A stretch of 64,000 nt of DNA. It comes from Zychaea mexicana (taxonomy: Eukaryota > Mucoromycota > Mucoromycetes > Mucorales > Lichtheimiaceae). The notes under the pieces are model-generated. The model did not search any database, had not been told where the DNA came from, and saw only the letters and a list, made by a program, of their open reading frames with translations. The stretch spans positions 62,001-126,000 of the forward strand of contig NW_026516755.1 in assembly GCF_025766255.1 (NCBI RefSeq), in the 5' to 3' direction. Position 1 is the stretch's first letter, and every line of letters starts with the position of its first letter. The translations under genes were made by a program, and so were the position numbers. Positions 50,125 to 61,801 of this stretch are shown here, piece after piece.

Positions 50125-51350
50125 ATGGGTGGAGCCCAAAGCTCAGAACAAGGACGATTTGGCTTTCACGTACTCAAAGTAATTAGCATTTAAGCTTACA
50201 TTTTGAAAGAAGGGGTTGGTGGAAAAAGCCCGCGTATAATGAACTCTGCAGGTTTCGTGTAGGTCAAGGAGAATTCCCCAGCATACCATGCAGGAATCGA
50301 CCAGTTCTTTGACTACATTGTTGGAATTAATGGCGTCAGAGTAGTAAGTTGTGCTTTATTTCGAGCTCTTATTGAGAAAAGATAGAAGAAAGCAGCCGGC
50401 TTAAGATAGGCATATCTAGGATAACGGAGATAGCCAGACGCTACTACAAATCCTGCAAGAATCTGAGGAAAAGTCGATTCCACTGGAGATATATTCAAGC
50501 AAAGACCAATCGATACGAGGTATGAACTCTTATAGATGGCACAGTAAAAACTGTATAGAAAACCATATCAACAAGCTGTTTTGCTGATGTTTTAAACCAT
50601 TAGAGGTGATGCTTACGCCTAGTCGGGAGTGGTGCAAAGATATTCCTGGTGAAAACAGCTTAATAGGATGCTCAATACGGTACTGCTCATACGAAAGAGC
50701 AGGCGAACATGTCTGGCACATACTTGATGTAGCACCCAACTCGCCCGCAGAAATGGCAGGCGTGATCCCACACACAGATTACATTATCGGATCGCCTCAA
50801 GCGGTACTGGACAGCGAAGATAGCTTTTACGATCTGGTTGAAGAGCATGTCGGCAAACCATTGAGACTCTATTTGTACAATTCTGAATGGGACAGTTGTC
50901 GCGAGGTACGTCTTTCCTTAGAGCTTGACTTTCTCTGGAGCGGATATAACTGAAAGCATGGGACTTTACTTGTAGGCAATCATTATTTCCAACCACGATT
51001 GGGGAGGCAATGGATCGCTTGGATGCGATGTGGGATATGGATTGTTGCATCGGATACCTAGGAAGTCTGTCAGTACAAGACCTTCAGAAGATAATTATGA
51101 GCACGCCCATCAGCAGCAGCAACAGCAGCAACAGCAGCAGCAGCAAGCATCAGTTTATAGCAACGTTATTTTTAGTTCTGCAGATATTGATGAGCCATCA
51201 CAGCAACCATCGCCACCACGATTACCGGCATCATCCGCCCGAATGGATACAAAGAAAGAAGAGCAAGATACACAGGCTCCTGAGGATAACAACGCTGTAG
51301 TAGACGAAGCTCGTAAAGTTGCATTACCAGATTCTCCAGAAATAAACTAG
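50125..51350 (+). CDS. GRH1: Golgi reassembly stacking protein (GRASP/Grh1)
   Basis: Peripheral Golgi/ER-exit-site protein needed for stacking and unconventional secretion. Exons: 50125-50178, 50263-50343, 50438-50519, 50604-50905, 50976-51350, giving 297 aa. Two GRASP-type PDZ domains. The first reads [20 protein letters not shown] then [14 protein letters not shown]. The second reads [20 protein letters not shown] then HTDYIIGSP and [20 protein letters not shown] (the binding-groove GYG). The start [10 protein letters not shown] has glycine at position 2 and serine at position 6, a consensus for N-myristoylation. The C-terminal tail (51090-51347) is poly-Gln and Pro/Ser rich. Confidence 0.93.
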
Positions 51351-51630
51351 AGCGGCTGTTGTGTACTGTACATAAACTAAAGAAAAAAGCACGAGGCGAT
51401 CCGCCATTTTATTTTTTCGTTCTCCTTTTGTGTCACCAACAATCAAATTACAAATGTGGACGTGCACCACCACACTACAACCACCAAGACATTCGAAATA
51501 TATTTCTTGTTGCAGGGCCGCTTTTCCTCTGCTGCTTCTCCATCTTCCATTCCTTCATTTGTTTCACTCGCCAACCCACCAATCCCCATTTTCTCAACCC
51601 GCCCATCACACTCATTGAAACACAATCACT
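51351..51630. promoter_or_regulatory. GRASP 3' end and SH3-gene promoter/leader
   Basis: A short spacer of 280 bp. It is rich in CCACCAC/CAACC tracts near 51460-51620. No gene is supported on either strand. Confidence 0.4.
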
Positions 51631-54600
51631 ATGCCGAGCAGCACACGCGACAACCGGCGTTTGACCGGTTACTCGGCTGACGCACAGCAGCAGCAGCAGC
51701 AGCATTCACAACAATATCACCAACAGCAACAGCAACAGCAGCACCGGAACCATATTCACCCCCAGTCACTCTACGATGATGGCATGGACGATTACGAAGT
51801 ATATCGTGATGGAGACGACTACGACGACGTTGAGGACGATTCTGAAGAGGAAGAGTCTGTAGGGTCCGTACTGAGTATTCCAGACCCCAATATCGACTTT
51901 GATCTTGTCTATGCTTTACACACGTTTGCTGCCACGGTCGAAGGCCAGGCATCGGTTGTCAAGGGCGACGCGTTAACGCTGTTGGATGATAGCAACTCGT
52001 ACTGGTGGTTGATTAAAGTCTTGAAAACGTCAGAAATCGGGTATATCCCAGCAGAAAACATAGAGGTACTTGAGGGTTTTTTTTTGGTTTCTGTGGGCGC
52101 GTATTGAAATTCAGGTACAGTAAAATGCTCATGGCTCTTTCTTTGTTTTAGACACCCTATGAACGTTTGGCTCGGTTGAACTCGCATCGAAACATCGAGG
52201 TAATGCAGTTAATTATACGTGAGCGCCGCATGCATGTGTTCTAGAATATTATTTAATATAAAGAGGTTGGAAGGGAGATGATGAACAAGGGGTGCCTTAA
52301 ATTGAATGAACAAGAAGTACTAAAAATATGTCAATCACAAACAATGCATGTGTTTTGATTGTTGCTCTCTATCTCTCTCTATCTCTCTCTCTCTATCTCT
52401 ATAGCTCACACAACGAGATATCCAAGATGCCTTCCCTGCACCTCCGTCCACCAAAGCACCCAGCAACAAACGGGTCAAGATGGCCAAAGGCGTCAAATTC
52501 CAGGCTCAAGTAATTTTCGGCGCAAGCGATGATGAAGACTTTGAAGAAGAGTACGAGGAGTGGCAAGAAACTATCCGATCGGATAGCGATACCGACGATG
52601 ATACCACGGATACAGATGACGATGACGACGATGATTACTATGACGACGTAAAGCTCTATACCTCAAATGAATACGGCCAGTCACCTGTGGACAATTATTC
52701 TCGATCGCAGCAACAACAAGCATCACCACAGCAACAACAAACACAGCCAGCTTCGGGTCTCCGCAACTTTGATCTCGAGCCTTCTGAAACGATCAAGTAT
52801 TCCCTTACACCTGCTATTGCCCGCGGCAGCACAGATCTGAACAGCTATGCACAATATCGAGATGATGGCAGTGGTAGCAGTAGCAACAACAACAACAACA
52901 ACAACAACAAACCGCTGAGCAAAGCGAGCAAGTTGGAAAGTTTATTGGCAGCCGATGATAATACCAGCAACAATGTTGGTACGAGCAACAATAACAATGT
53001 GCAAGAGCAACGGCGCGGATCGAAAGATAAGAAAGAAAAAGGCGGATTACGCAAACTGTTTTCGCGCGGCAAGGGTGACAAGGATAAGAAACAACGCAAG
53101 GGCAGTTCGGACAAGCAATCCATCAACGATAGTATCGAAACCGCATCCTTTAGCTCACAGTCAACGGCTCACTCGGACCGAGAACGTATGAACAGTATCG
53201 ACTCATCTATGCAACAGCAACAACATTACCAGCACCATAATTCGCACAATCACCAGCAACAGCAACCACAACAACAACTCCATCCGCAACAGCAGCAACA
53301 ACAAACTTTACTGGAACCTCCTACTCAACCCACTATGCTCAAGATTTATGCTGCCAACGTGCGCTTCGGTGCTGAATACAAGATTGCTCAAGCGTATCCA
53401 TCGACCACCGCTGCTGAGCTGATCCAGCAGGCCTTGAATCACTTTGATATTGAAAATCATCAGCCACACAATGCCGATGCTCATCTGGATTTCTTCCTTA
53501 CAGTCAAGGGCGTGGACGGTGGTAAGTTATCGAGTAGGATACTATTGTTTGCATTATTTTGACTCTTTTTTTTTCCTTCTTCAGATGAATTCACACTTGT
53601 ACCTATGGATAAACCTTTGTCCATCTATCATTCGTTGACTGGACACTTGAACGTACCCATGCCATCTTTGAAAAAGGCGCGTCGTATCTCTGCTCTGATG
53701 GGCGGTACCAACGAGAGCACACACATTGGTGGACCCAAGGAGAAGCAAGACGAGTTTGACGAAGTACGATTCTATCTGCACACCAAGGCCAAGAGACTCG
53801 AGGACAGCCACATGTCGATCAAGGTTTCTTTATTCGCGTCTGAAATCGGAGGTCAGACCAGTATGTTGAAGTTTGATCAGGCTCGGGTGGATAAACTCGT
53901 TACGATACCGACTCATGCAACGGTGGGTGATGTCACTGCCCTTTTGCTCGACAAGTTCCATATCCTGAATGGTATTGTGGATGGCCCTGACGTGGATGGC
54001 AAGATCAAATCATTGCGACTTCAAGGTGCTGCTACGGAAGGAGATGTTGTCAAGTATCGGTTGTCACTTAGCAAACAGAATCACGGTAAGAATGTTCTTT
54101 CTTCTGTTGGGTAGATACGATAACTGTGAGGTTGTGTGTATATCCTGCTTGATAGTGAATGATTGGAGGGAGTAACAATGAATCATCTATGATATATAGA
54201 GTTTGTACTAGCGCCAAATGCTCCCATCAGAAGCGCTTTTGGTGAAAATTTACCGCCTATTCATAACCGCCGCAATAGCAGCAATCCGGATCGGTCATCC
54301 ATTGCTTCGTTATCCTCTGTCATCACGCCTTCTCCTCAGCCCGACGAAACTTTCTTTATCCTCAGACGGTCAGATCGACCTCCGGAACGACCGCGCACGA
54401 CTTCCTCCAATCGACCCACTACTCCAAGCCAACAGCAGCAGCAGCAGCAGCAGCAACAACAACAACAGCAAGAGCAGCAACAGCAAATGCTACATCCACA
54501 TCTCCAACAGCAACAACAGCAACAGGCTCCTTCACGTCCAGGTATTTAAAGTTTCTATATACAGTATTCATTCTCTCTATCAGAGCTCTTTATTATTGCT

Positions 54601-55596
54601 AGCCGCTAACAACGGCTTTTTCTCTTTCTTTTTTTCTTCAAAGTGCGACCTCCAAGACCTGTCCGCCAGGATACCCCTATGCCACGCGGTGGAGCAACAC
54701 CATCGCCAGCTCCTTCTGCTGAAATCCCCACGATGCATCCGCTTTCTATCTCACAAGAGCCGCAACAGCAGCAGCAGCAGCAGCAACAATCACAACAATT
54801 GTATGATGAGCCCGAGTCAGCCGTAGATGTCCTAATGAAGCTCGACCAAGCGCTTGATAATCTTGCCCATACCCGTAATAGTAACGAGCCTCTCACAGAG
54901 GCAATCGTTGCCAGCCAGACTGAAGAAGAAGCTGCGGCGGCGGCGACCATGTCTCGATCGACCAGTCGACAAGAAGGATCAACTGCACCAGTATCACAAC
55001 AACATTCAGTAACACCAACACCTCGATCCACGAGTCGACAAGAAGCACCCCCGTCTCGATCTGTGAGCAGACAAGAAGCTTCGCCTCAACCTCCTTCTAT
55101 TGTTGAAATAATGACCACCCCATCAACAGCAACAGTGCTACCTGATAACTCGACAGAACCGATAACATCGCATCATAATCAACAACAACTTCACGAACTA
55201 ATCCCACCAGTACAGGAAAGACATGATGATGAGGACGAAGATGAAGTCGTACCCACGCGTACTAGAAAGAATGGATCGGTTGTTGAATCGTTGTTGTTTA
55301 GCCAAGAGTTTGGCATGAACGAGTTAATGGTATTGATCCGTGGTGCTACACGTTATGCAGAGGAAAATGAACATGCAGAAATTAGCGGGAGCGGTCGTTC
55401 CCGGAACCCGCCAATACGCAGCGAGATAGGAGAAGTATTTAAAGATACTTACTCAAAACTAGATCAGCTTGAAAAGGTAATAAGACTTTCTGTTATGAAC
55501 TATGATTTAGTATGCGTATTGTTGTGATCACTCATAGACTTTATTTCCCAGGAACTTGATCGCCTCATGTCAGAAGCAGTCAAAACCTATTCTTAG
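51631..55596 (+). CDS. Large SH3-domain protein, Bud14/Tea4-like SH3, acidic and Gln-rich
   Basis: Exons: 51631-52065, 52152-52199, 52405-53521, 53585-54085, 54200-54541, 54644-55476, 55552-55596, giving 1106 aa. After a poly-Gln and acidic N-terminus, one SH3 domain (51895-52065) reads LVYALHTFAATVEGQASVVK, then YWWLIKVLKTSEIGYIPAEN. It is followed by TPYERLARLNSHRNIE and KMAKGVKFQAQVIFGASDDE. Two beta-grasp-like segments come next: MLKIYAANVRFGAEYKIAQA with AELIQQALNHF (53335-53450), and MLKFDQARVDKLVTIPTHAT with DVTALLLDKF (about 53862-53960), resembling Ras-association folds. The C-terminus is Gln/Pro/Ser rich, with SRSTSRQE-like repeats (three copies, 54950-55080) and a coiled end KLDQLEKELDRLMSEAVK. 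The layout suggests a cell-polarity or Ras-pathway scaffold at the cortex; the family is conserved in fungi but I cannot give a firm name. Confidence 0.85.
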
Positions 55597-57393
55597 GTTG
55601 CTTTTCTTGCTCTTACTCCAAAGAAGTAATCATATACACACATACACGATTAATATACATATTTAAATATATACACAAACATACTTCGTTCAGTTGTCTC
55701 TTACTATCACTTGTAATTCCAATTGCTAACTGTACGGTTTTAGAAACAAACTTTAAACAACGACAAGCCCCGAATACACATGCTGCAACTCTGGCTCTTT
55801 GCTCTTATCATAGCAATGTGTGCCGCTCTTATTGATTCGTTTAATTAAGCTGCAAACTTTGTAACACCTGCAAATATTTCACTGAAGTTTCAAGTACGTA
55901 TTAGACGGCATGCACTGCCAAAAAAAATTATTACGCCAATTCATATAAAGCAAGAATAGCGTGCACATGCGTATTGAACAACTTTATACGAGTTCGTGCT
56001 CTCTCACGGTCATATTGTTCCCTGTGTGCATGAGAGCCTACTACGATATTATGCGTATATGTTTTTGTCAGCTGGTTTATATAAGTATCCATAATCAGCA
56101 TAATTTTTTTTCTTGATTTTGCACAGACAGGCGACCACGAAACAAGCGCATTTCAAATAAAGTGGTGAGATAAAATGCTTAAGACGAGAAAGAGATCGAA
56201 AAGGTTATTCAGCTACCGAAAATGCTTTCTATGCTACTAGATGTTGCTGCTATACGGAGCACATGATGAGTACCGTGAGGGTAGCTCTTTTTATCCTGTA
56301 CTTGAAAAAAGAATATCGTGTGGTCGTTCTCTTTCTTGATAGGAAAAAAGGATTGTTGTTTTTTTTACAAGGAGTATAAGGCATAGCGTTACAAGCGATT
56401 GATTGATTACTAATAGAAGAAGAGCGATTCCATGTTTTGACCATTGTTATACCAAAGAGTCTCAAGAGATAGAAACGCATATTGCATTAGTTTCTATGAT
56501 ACTAGCTTTCCTCCCTTATTCTTTCAATCTTTGGTTCCCTAGGTATATATAGCTAGGCAACAAAGTGCATGATATAGGTCTACGCGCGTATGCGTTTTAG
56601 TAGGTTTCGCGTTTTTATTGCTACTAGTTATTGCTGTCAACCTGTACAAAAATAAAACGTACACCATATTATTGATCAGCATATGCTATATTCTAGCTCA
56701 CGGGGCGGTACTTTGCAGATTCTGGCAGTGATATGTGAGAGAAGCAGGTTATTGAACGCCCTGGAAAGATCGTTCCAACGTTCTCTGCGTGCGTATCTGA
56801 GAAAAGAATATCATTGGCTGCGTGTGTCTGTGGTGTTTTTTCTTTTAGCTCACTTGTAAAGCGGGGCATCAAAATAACGGGAATACGGTGGTTCTGCTTC
56901 CTTCTTTAGCTTCTCTTTCTCTCTTGCGCTTCTTACAGTTTGTATTCTATCATTTAAAAATCACTGGTATTCATGCCCATTACCATTGTTCCCTATTGAA
57001 CTGAACCTCTTTATCTATTATCAACTTACCTGAAAAAAAGGTACTCGCAAATTTTCTAATTTCTCTGTTTCCTTTCTTCGGCGCCTTTTTTTTGGGGGGG
57101 GGACGAGAGAGAGAGAGAGAGAGTTGTCTGTGTGCAATGTGTGCACGAGTTATATAGTGCAGCAGAATGTTAATGGGCCTATGTTTTTACAACAGAATAT
57201 TCCAACTTGGAAGCTCCCCATTTTGCGTAAACACGCTTAGCCGTCTCGGATCTCTCTGTAAGATCCTCTTCTCCTTCATTTTTTTTCTAAAAAAACAGTC
57301 TGCAACTAGACAAAAAAAAAACAAAATCATTAATCAAAGCTTCAACAATAATATATGTCTACTTAACTTTTTAAAAGGCATTCCACAATTTTA
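55597..57393. other. Intergenic, no gene recognised
   Basis: 1.8 kb between the SH3 gene and NST1. AT-rich, with only short open frames on both strands. A poly-G run followed by (GA)n is at 57093-57124. No tRNA, transposon or repeat family was recognised. The distal part is presumably the NST1 promoter and leader. Confidence 0.5.
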
Positions 57394-60300
57394 ATGACAA
57401 GGTCGTCGTCTGCTTCGAACTCTACGACAACGAGCACCCATTCACCTTACAAAGCCATCATGACCAGTGTACCGAAATCAAAGAGAAGAAAGAAACCTTT
57501 GACTGCAGCCATGCTCAAGCGAACAATCAGTACGGCAACAACCAACACAACAGCAGACGCGGACGATTCCGACTATGAGAAAATCAATGCCTCGTCGTCC
57601 GATTCTGTGAACAACAAGCCTGGTGTTACTAACCATAATGGACCACTACCACCACCACCGCCACCATTAGCAACAGCAGCAGCAACGGGCAATGTCGAGA
57701 CTGCTGTTCCTCCCTCCACTATTACCACAACGGCCACCACAGCAACCACAATGACGAACAGTATTAGTACTATGAACAGTGCAACGGCAACGGAAACAAC
57801 TTCTACGTCGACTAAAAAGAAAAAGAAGAAAAACAAGAACAAGGGCAAGGCGCACGACGAGTTTTGGTCTAATACAAGTAATACTGAAGAACGACAGAAG
57901 ATTCGGGAGTTCTGGTTGCAGTTACGAGAAGACGAACGACGCTCGCTGGTCAAGGTCGAAAAAGAAGCTGTCCTGCGAAAAATGAAGGAACAACAGCGGC
58001 ATAGTTGTAATTGCTCCGTATGCGGCAAAAAGAGGTAATTATTATTTCTACTTGTTCTTGTTCTGCACAGACCCATAGCAATGTATCATTGTTGCTGGTG
58101 GGTTGTGGCTGTGGTGGAAACAATCAAAAGGGCCAATAAAAACAGACGATCAGTGTAAAATGAAGAGGGGTATATAATGTGTGCTCTATATATACTGATA
58201 GGGAATCTATCTATAATATATATAGATCGGCCATTGAGGATGAACTCGAGGTCCTTTATGATGCCTATTACGAAGAACTCGAACAGTATGCAAACAACCA
58301 GCAGCACTCTCGGAATAACCCCCTGGCCGGCTCGTACCCTCCGTCAGAAACCATGTATGAAGAAGATTACCTGGAAAACAACGATCACTTTTGTCAGGAA
58401 GATGACGATGACGACGACGAGGAAGATGATGAAGAGTATGACGACGAGATCTATGAAGATGACGACGACGAGGATGACGAGGATGACGATGACGATGTCA
58501 GCCAGTCAGACCGATCCGACTTAGCTTCCGACGATGGAGATGATGACGATGATGTTCAATACAATGGCCACATGACTCGTACTGCAAGTTTTAACAACAG
58601 TATCGATCACCTTAACTTTGGGAATAGCCTTACCGTCAAAGGTTTGTTATATTCATTTTTTTATGCGAGAAAAAAAAGATAACGAGTCAATGCTAAGCCT
58701 ATCAAATATATACAACCTTTTTGTAACTCTGTAGGTGGCATACTTACAGTTGCTGACGATTTACTAAAGAACGATGGCAAAAAGTTTCTCGACATGATGG
58801 AACGTCTCGCTGAACGACGGATAAAAAAGGAAGAAGTTAATTTAGACCAGGCAGACGAGTATTATGAAGAGGACGAAGATGACGATGAAGTATACGACGA
58901 CGAAGAAGACGAAGAGGTACTTCTTATACAATACTTGCTTTCTTCTTTTTACCATCTGAATACTAATCATTATACGCGACAATGTAGTCTTTGCAAGATA
59001 CGCGAACTGAAGAGCAGCGTATGGAAGAAGGCCGTCGTATGTTCCAAATATTTGCCGCTCGAATGTTTGAGCAGCGAGTCCTTGCAGCATACCGGGAAAA
59101 GGTTGCGCAGGAGCGACAGCAGCGTCTCATTCAGGAGCTTGAAGAAGAAGATCGACTGCGCCAGGAACGCGAGCTTAAGAAGCAAAAAGAAAAGGAGCGC
59201 AGACGTGACAAGAAACGGTAACTAATTTTCTTTCTTACATACTAAAGCAGAAGTGGTATGATCCCGGAAGCTAAAACAAGACCGTGATGGTTATCTCTAG
59301 TCAATTGAAGAAGCAAAAAGAAGAGGAGCGGTTAGCAAAAGAAGCACAACGCAAGGCTGAAGAAGAAAAGGCACGTGCTGAACGGGAACGACGACTTGTA
59401 GTCGAGCGCCAGAAGCGAGAACAAGAACGCCTTCGACGAGAAGAGGAGAAACGACAAAAAGAACAAGAGCGGATACATCGTGAAGAAGAAAAGCGACGAC
59501 GGTTAAAAGAAGAAAAAGAACGAGCTGCAGAAAAGGAGCGAAAACGAAAGGAGCGCGAACAGAAGGAACGTCAGGAACGGCAAGAGCGTGAGGAACGCGA
59601 ACGTCGCGAGCGACGTTTCAAGGAAGAAAAGGAACGACGTGAGCGCGAGCTCAAAGAGGAAATGGAACGACGCGACCGAGAAATGCAAGAGCGCAAAGAG
59701 CAATGGGAGAAGCAGGAGCAAGAGCAAAAGAAACGCGAAGGCGAAAAGCGAAACAATGCAGCCACCCCTACTGCATCTGCTGCTGCTGCTGCGTCTGCTT
59801 CTGGTCGATCTGCACCTTCATCATCGGTTACGGCTGCAGCAATTCAAGTCAAACGTAGCCCCGAAAAGTCCACATCCCCAATGACAGTACCGCCACCACC
59901 ACATCATCACCACCTTCATCACAGCAATAACAACAACATGAGCAGTAGCAGTAGTAGCAACAACAACAACAACAGTAGTAGTAGCAGATTATCCCAGCCC
60001 GTTGTTGGCGAAAGCAGCAGGCAACAGTCGCTGATCGATGCGCTGATCGGGCCAGCACCGCATCTGCGAGCCGAGTCCTCGTCCTCGTCACCGCTTGGTC
60101 TTGATCTTTTGCCTCCTCCGCCACCGCCTTCGCATCCTCTTATGCCGTCCCTCGATTTCATGCCATCTCTAGATTCTGGTAAGTGGGAGACATAGTGATA
60201 CAAACATTGACAGGAAAGGAAAACCTGATTTTTCTGTGTGTTTGTTTCTACTGCTTTCTAGTCCCAACAAGCCCAGCAAGCAAGCTGAGCATGGGTATCT

Positions 60301-61482
60301 CGCCGTTGGGAACCCAAGTTGAAGTATGTGGAACCCCCAAAGCTGCACCCCGAACGATTGCACCCATCGGACCGCCGTCCAACGGACGACGCGCATCCTC
60401 TGCTGTTGCAGGCCCTATCGGTAGCCCTGTAGGCTTAACAACTAGTCGGATGAAAAGCGGATCGGATGCTAGTGCTGATCGGTCTTCTGTTGCGGCAGTG
60501 GCGGCGGCATCTACGTCAACAGCTACAGGAAGAGAATCCACACATTCGTTCTTTTCGAATTTCCTTTTTGGTGAACCTAGTCGAGGTAATTGTCTTCAAA
60601 TCGTCACTAGCTGCTCTTTCCCCCATATCTGTTATCTTATTCCTGAGACATATATAGCCAAAAATCCCTGTGTCGTTCCTCCTTTGCAACCTGAACAGGA
60701 TAACAAGTCAGTAAAGGGACGATCAGATACCCATCTGGATCGGCGTTTCTCGAGTGATACCCCAGAAATGGGCTGGACCAACGGTAATATGTGATAGAAG
60801 ATTAGGGGTAGAAAATGGATTACTAATAGTATGTACATTTCGCTGGAACGGCGTTTAGGCTGGACAGCTTCTTCTCTCCTTTCGGATGATTTCCATGGCA
60901 GACTCTTCGGAGATGTTCTGGTAAAGTTGCGATATTCCGCATCAACGCATTACTAGAAAGAGAAAGGAAGGAAGAAAAAAAGAAATGAGGGTAAAGACAA
61001 AGGAAGAGGGAGAGATACTCATGCTGCTGCTACTGCTGCTGCCCGTCATATAGCCGGACCGGAATACCATGATCCTGGAACGCGCCAAGATTGCATACGC
61101 CAAGCTTAACGAAATGACGCAAATCCTAGGATTTCATACCTTGGATCAATTACATCGCATGATGAACGACCTGTATTGCGATTGTCCCATTGGTATCCAA
61201 GAGCTGTATCATGTCATGATGGTCCGAACACCACAGAATCCTTTCCGATGTATCAACGATCCGCAGTATGGAGTGATTGTCCACCATCAAGATGAACCTC
61301 AGTCAAGAAGCGTTGGCTTTGGCATGAGTCCGTTCCCTTCAGCGGTATCTCCTCCTCCTCCATCGTCATCGTCGTCTGGTACGCCAGGTAGTTCGCTGGG
61401 ACAGCTATCACTATCCACTGCCCACCCTCTGCAACAGCAACAGATGAAGGGTAATGTGCCGTTATTCAAAGGCATGTCATAA
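57394..61482 (+). CDS. NST1: NST1-like stress response protein
   Basis: Nst1 negatively affects salt tolerance in yeast and has been tied to mRNA granules (family knowledge). Exons: 57394-58034, 58226-58641, 58735-58916, 58988-59217, 59301-60178, 60262-60585, 60658-60783, 60859-60920, 61054-61482, giving 1095 aa, all phases consistent. The hallmark is [20 protein letters not shown], then [20 protein letters not shown] followed across the splice by [20 protein letters not shown]. An acidic tract (58400-58500) and a second one (58860-58916) follow, then a very long charged Glu/Arg/Lys coiled coil (58988-59750). The C-terminus is Ser/Pro/His rich, with [12 protein letters not shown] and a helical end [16 protein letters not shown]. 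The exon at 61054 joins in phase, which supports one gene to 61482 rather than two. Confidence 0.9.
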
Positions 61483-61801
61483 TCCCAACCGTATAACTAC
61501 CGCAGCAACTACTACTACTATTACTACTTCTCTCGCCTTTTCACCCCTCCTCATTTCTTCTTCCTACCATCCTTTACTATACTTTGAAGCAGCTTGAATA
61601 TAAAAACCTCATCAACCCCATATATATCTTTATTTAAAAGCAAAAGACATGACGAAGTCAAATGGAGCAACGGGCATTGTTTGTCTCCCATAATTTATTT
61701 TGCCGTTTATGAACAGTCACCGCTGTTTCTTCTTTATTCTTTCATAGATTATCACACATCTACAACTATATTCCCCTCATTGTACTGGGCTAGTAGAGCT
61801 A
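61483..61801. promoter_or_regulatory. Intergenic, upstream of F-box gene
   Basis: 319 bp; contains an ACTACTACTATTACTACT run near 61509-61530. No coding region is seen. It holds the NST1 3' end and the promoter of the gene at 61802. Confidence 0.4.

Noticed and set aside
52360..52404. CTCTCTATCTCT repeat as a stand-alone element
   Set aside because: It is the polypyrimidine tract before the acceptor of exon 3 of the SH3 gene.
59503..60203. Hydrophobic minus-strand frames opposite NST1
   Set aside because: They are the reverse complement of the Glu/Lys/Arg coiled coil, which always gives Leu/Phe/Ser-rich frames.
61054..61482. A separate small gene after NST1
   Set aside because: The segment joins in phase to the exon ending at 60920 through a GTAAAG...TATAG intron, so one NST1 transcript is simpler.
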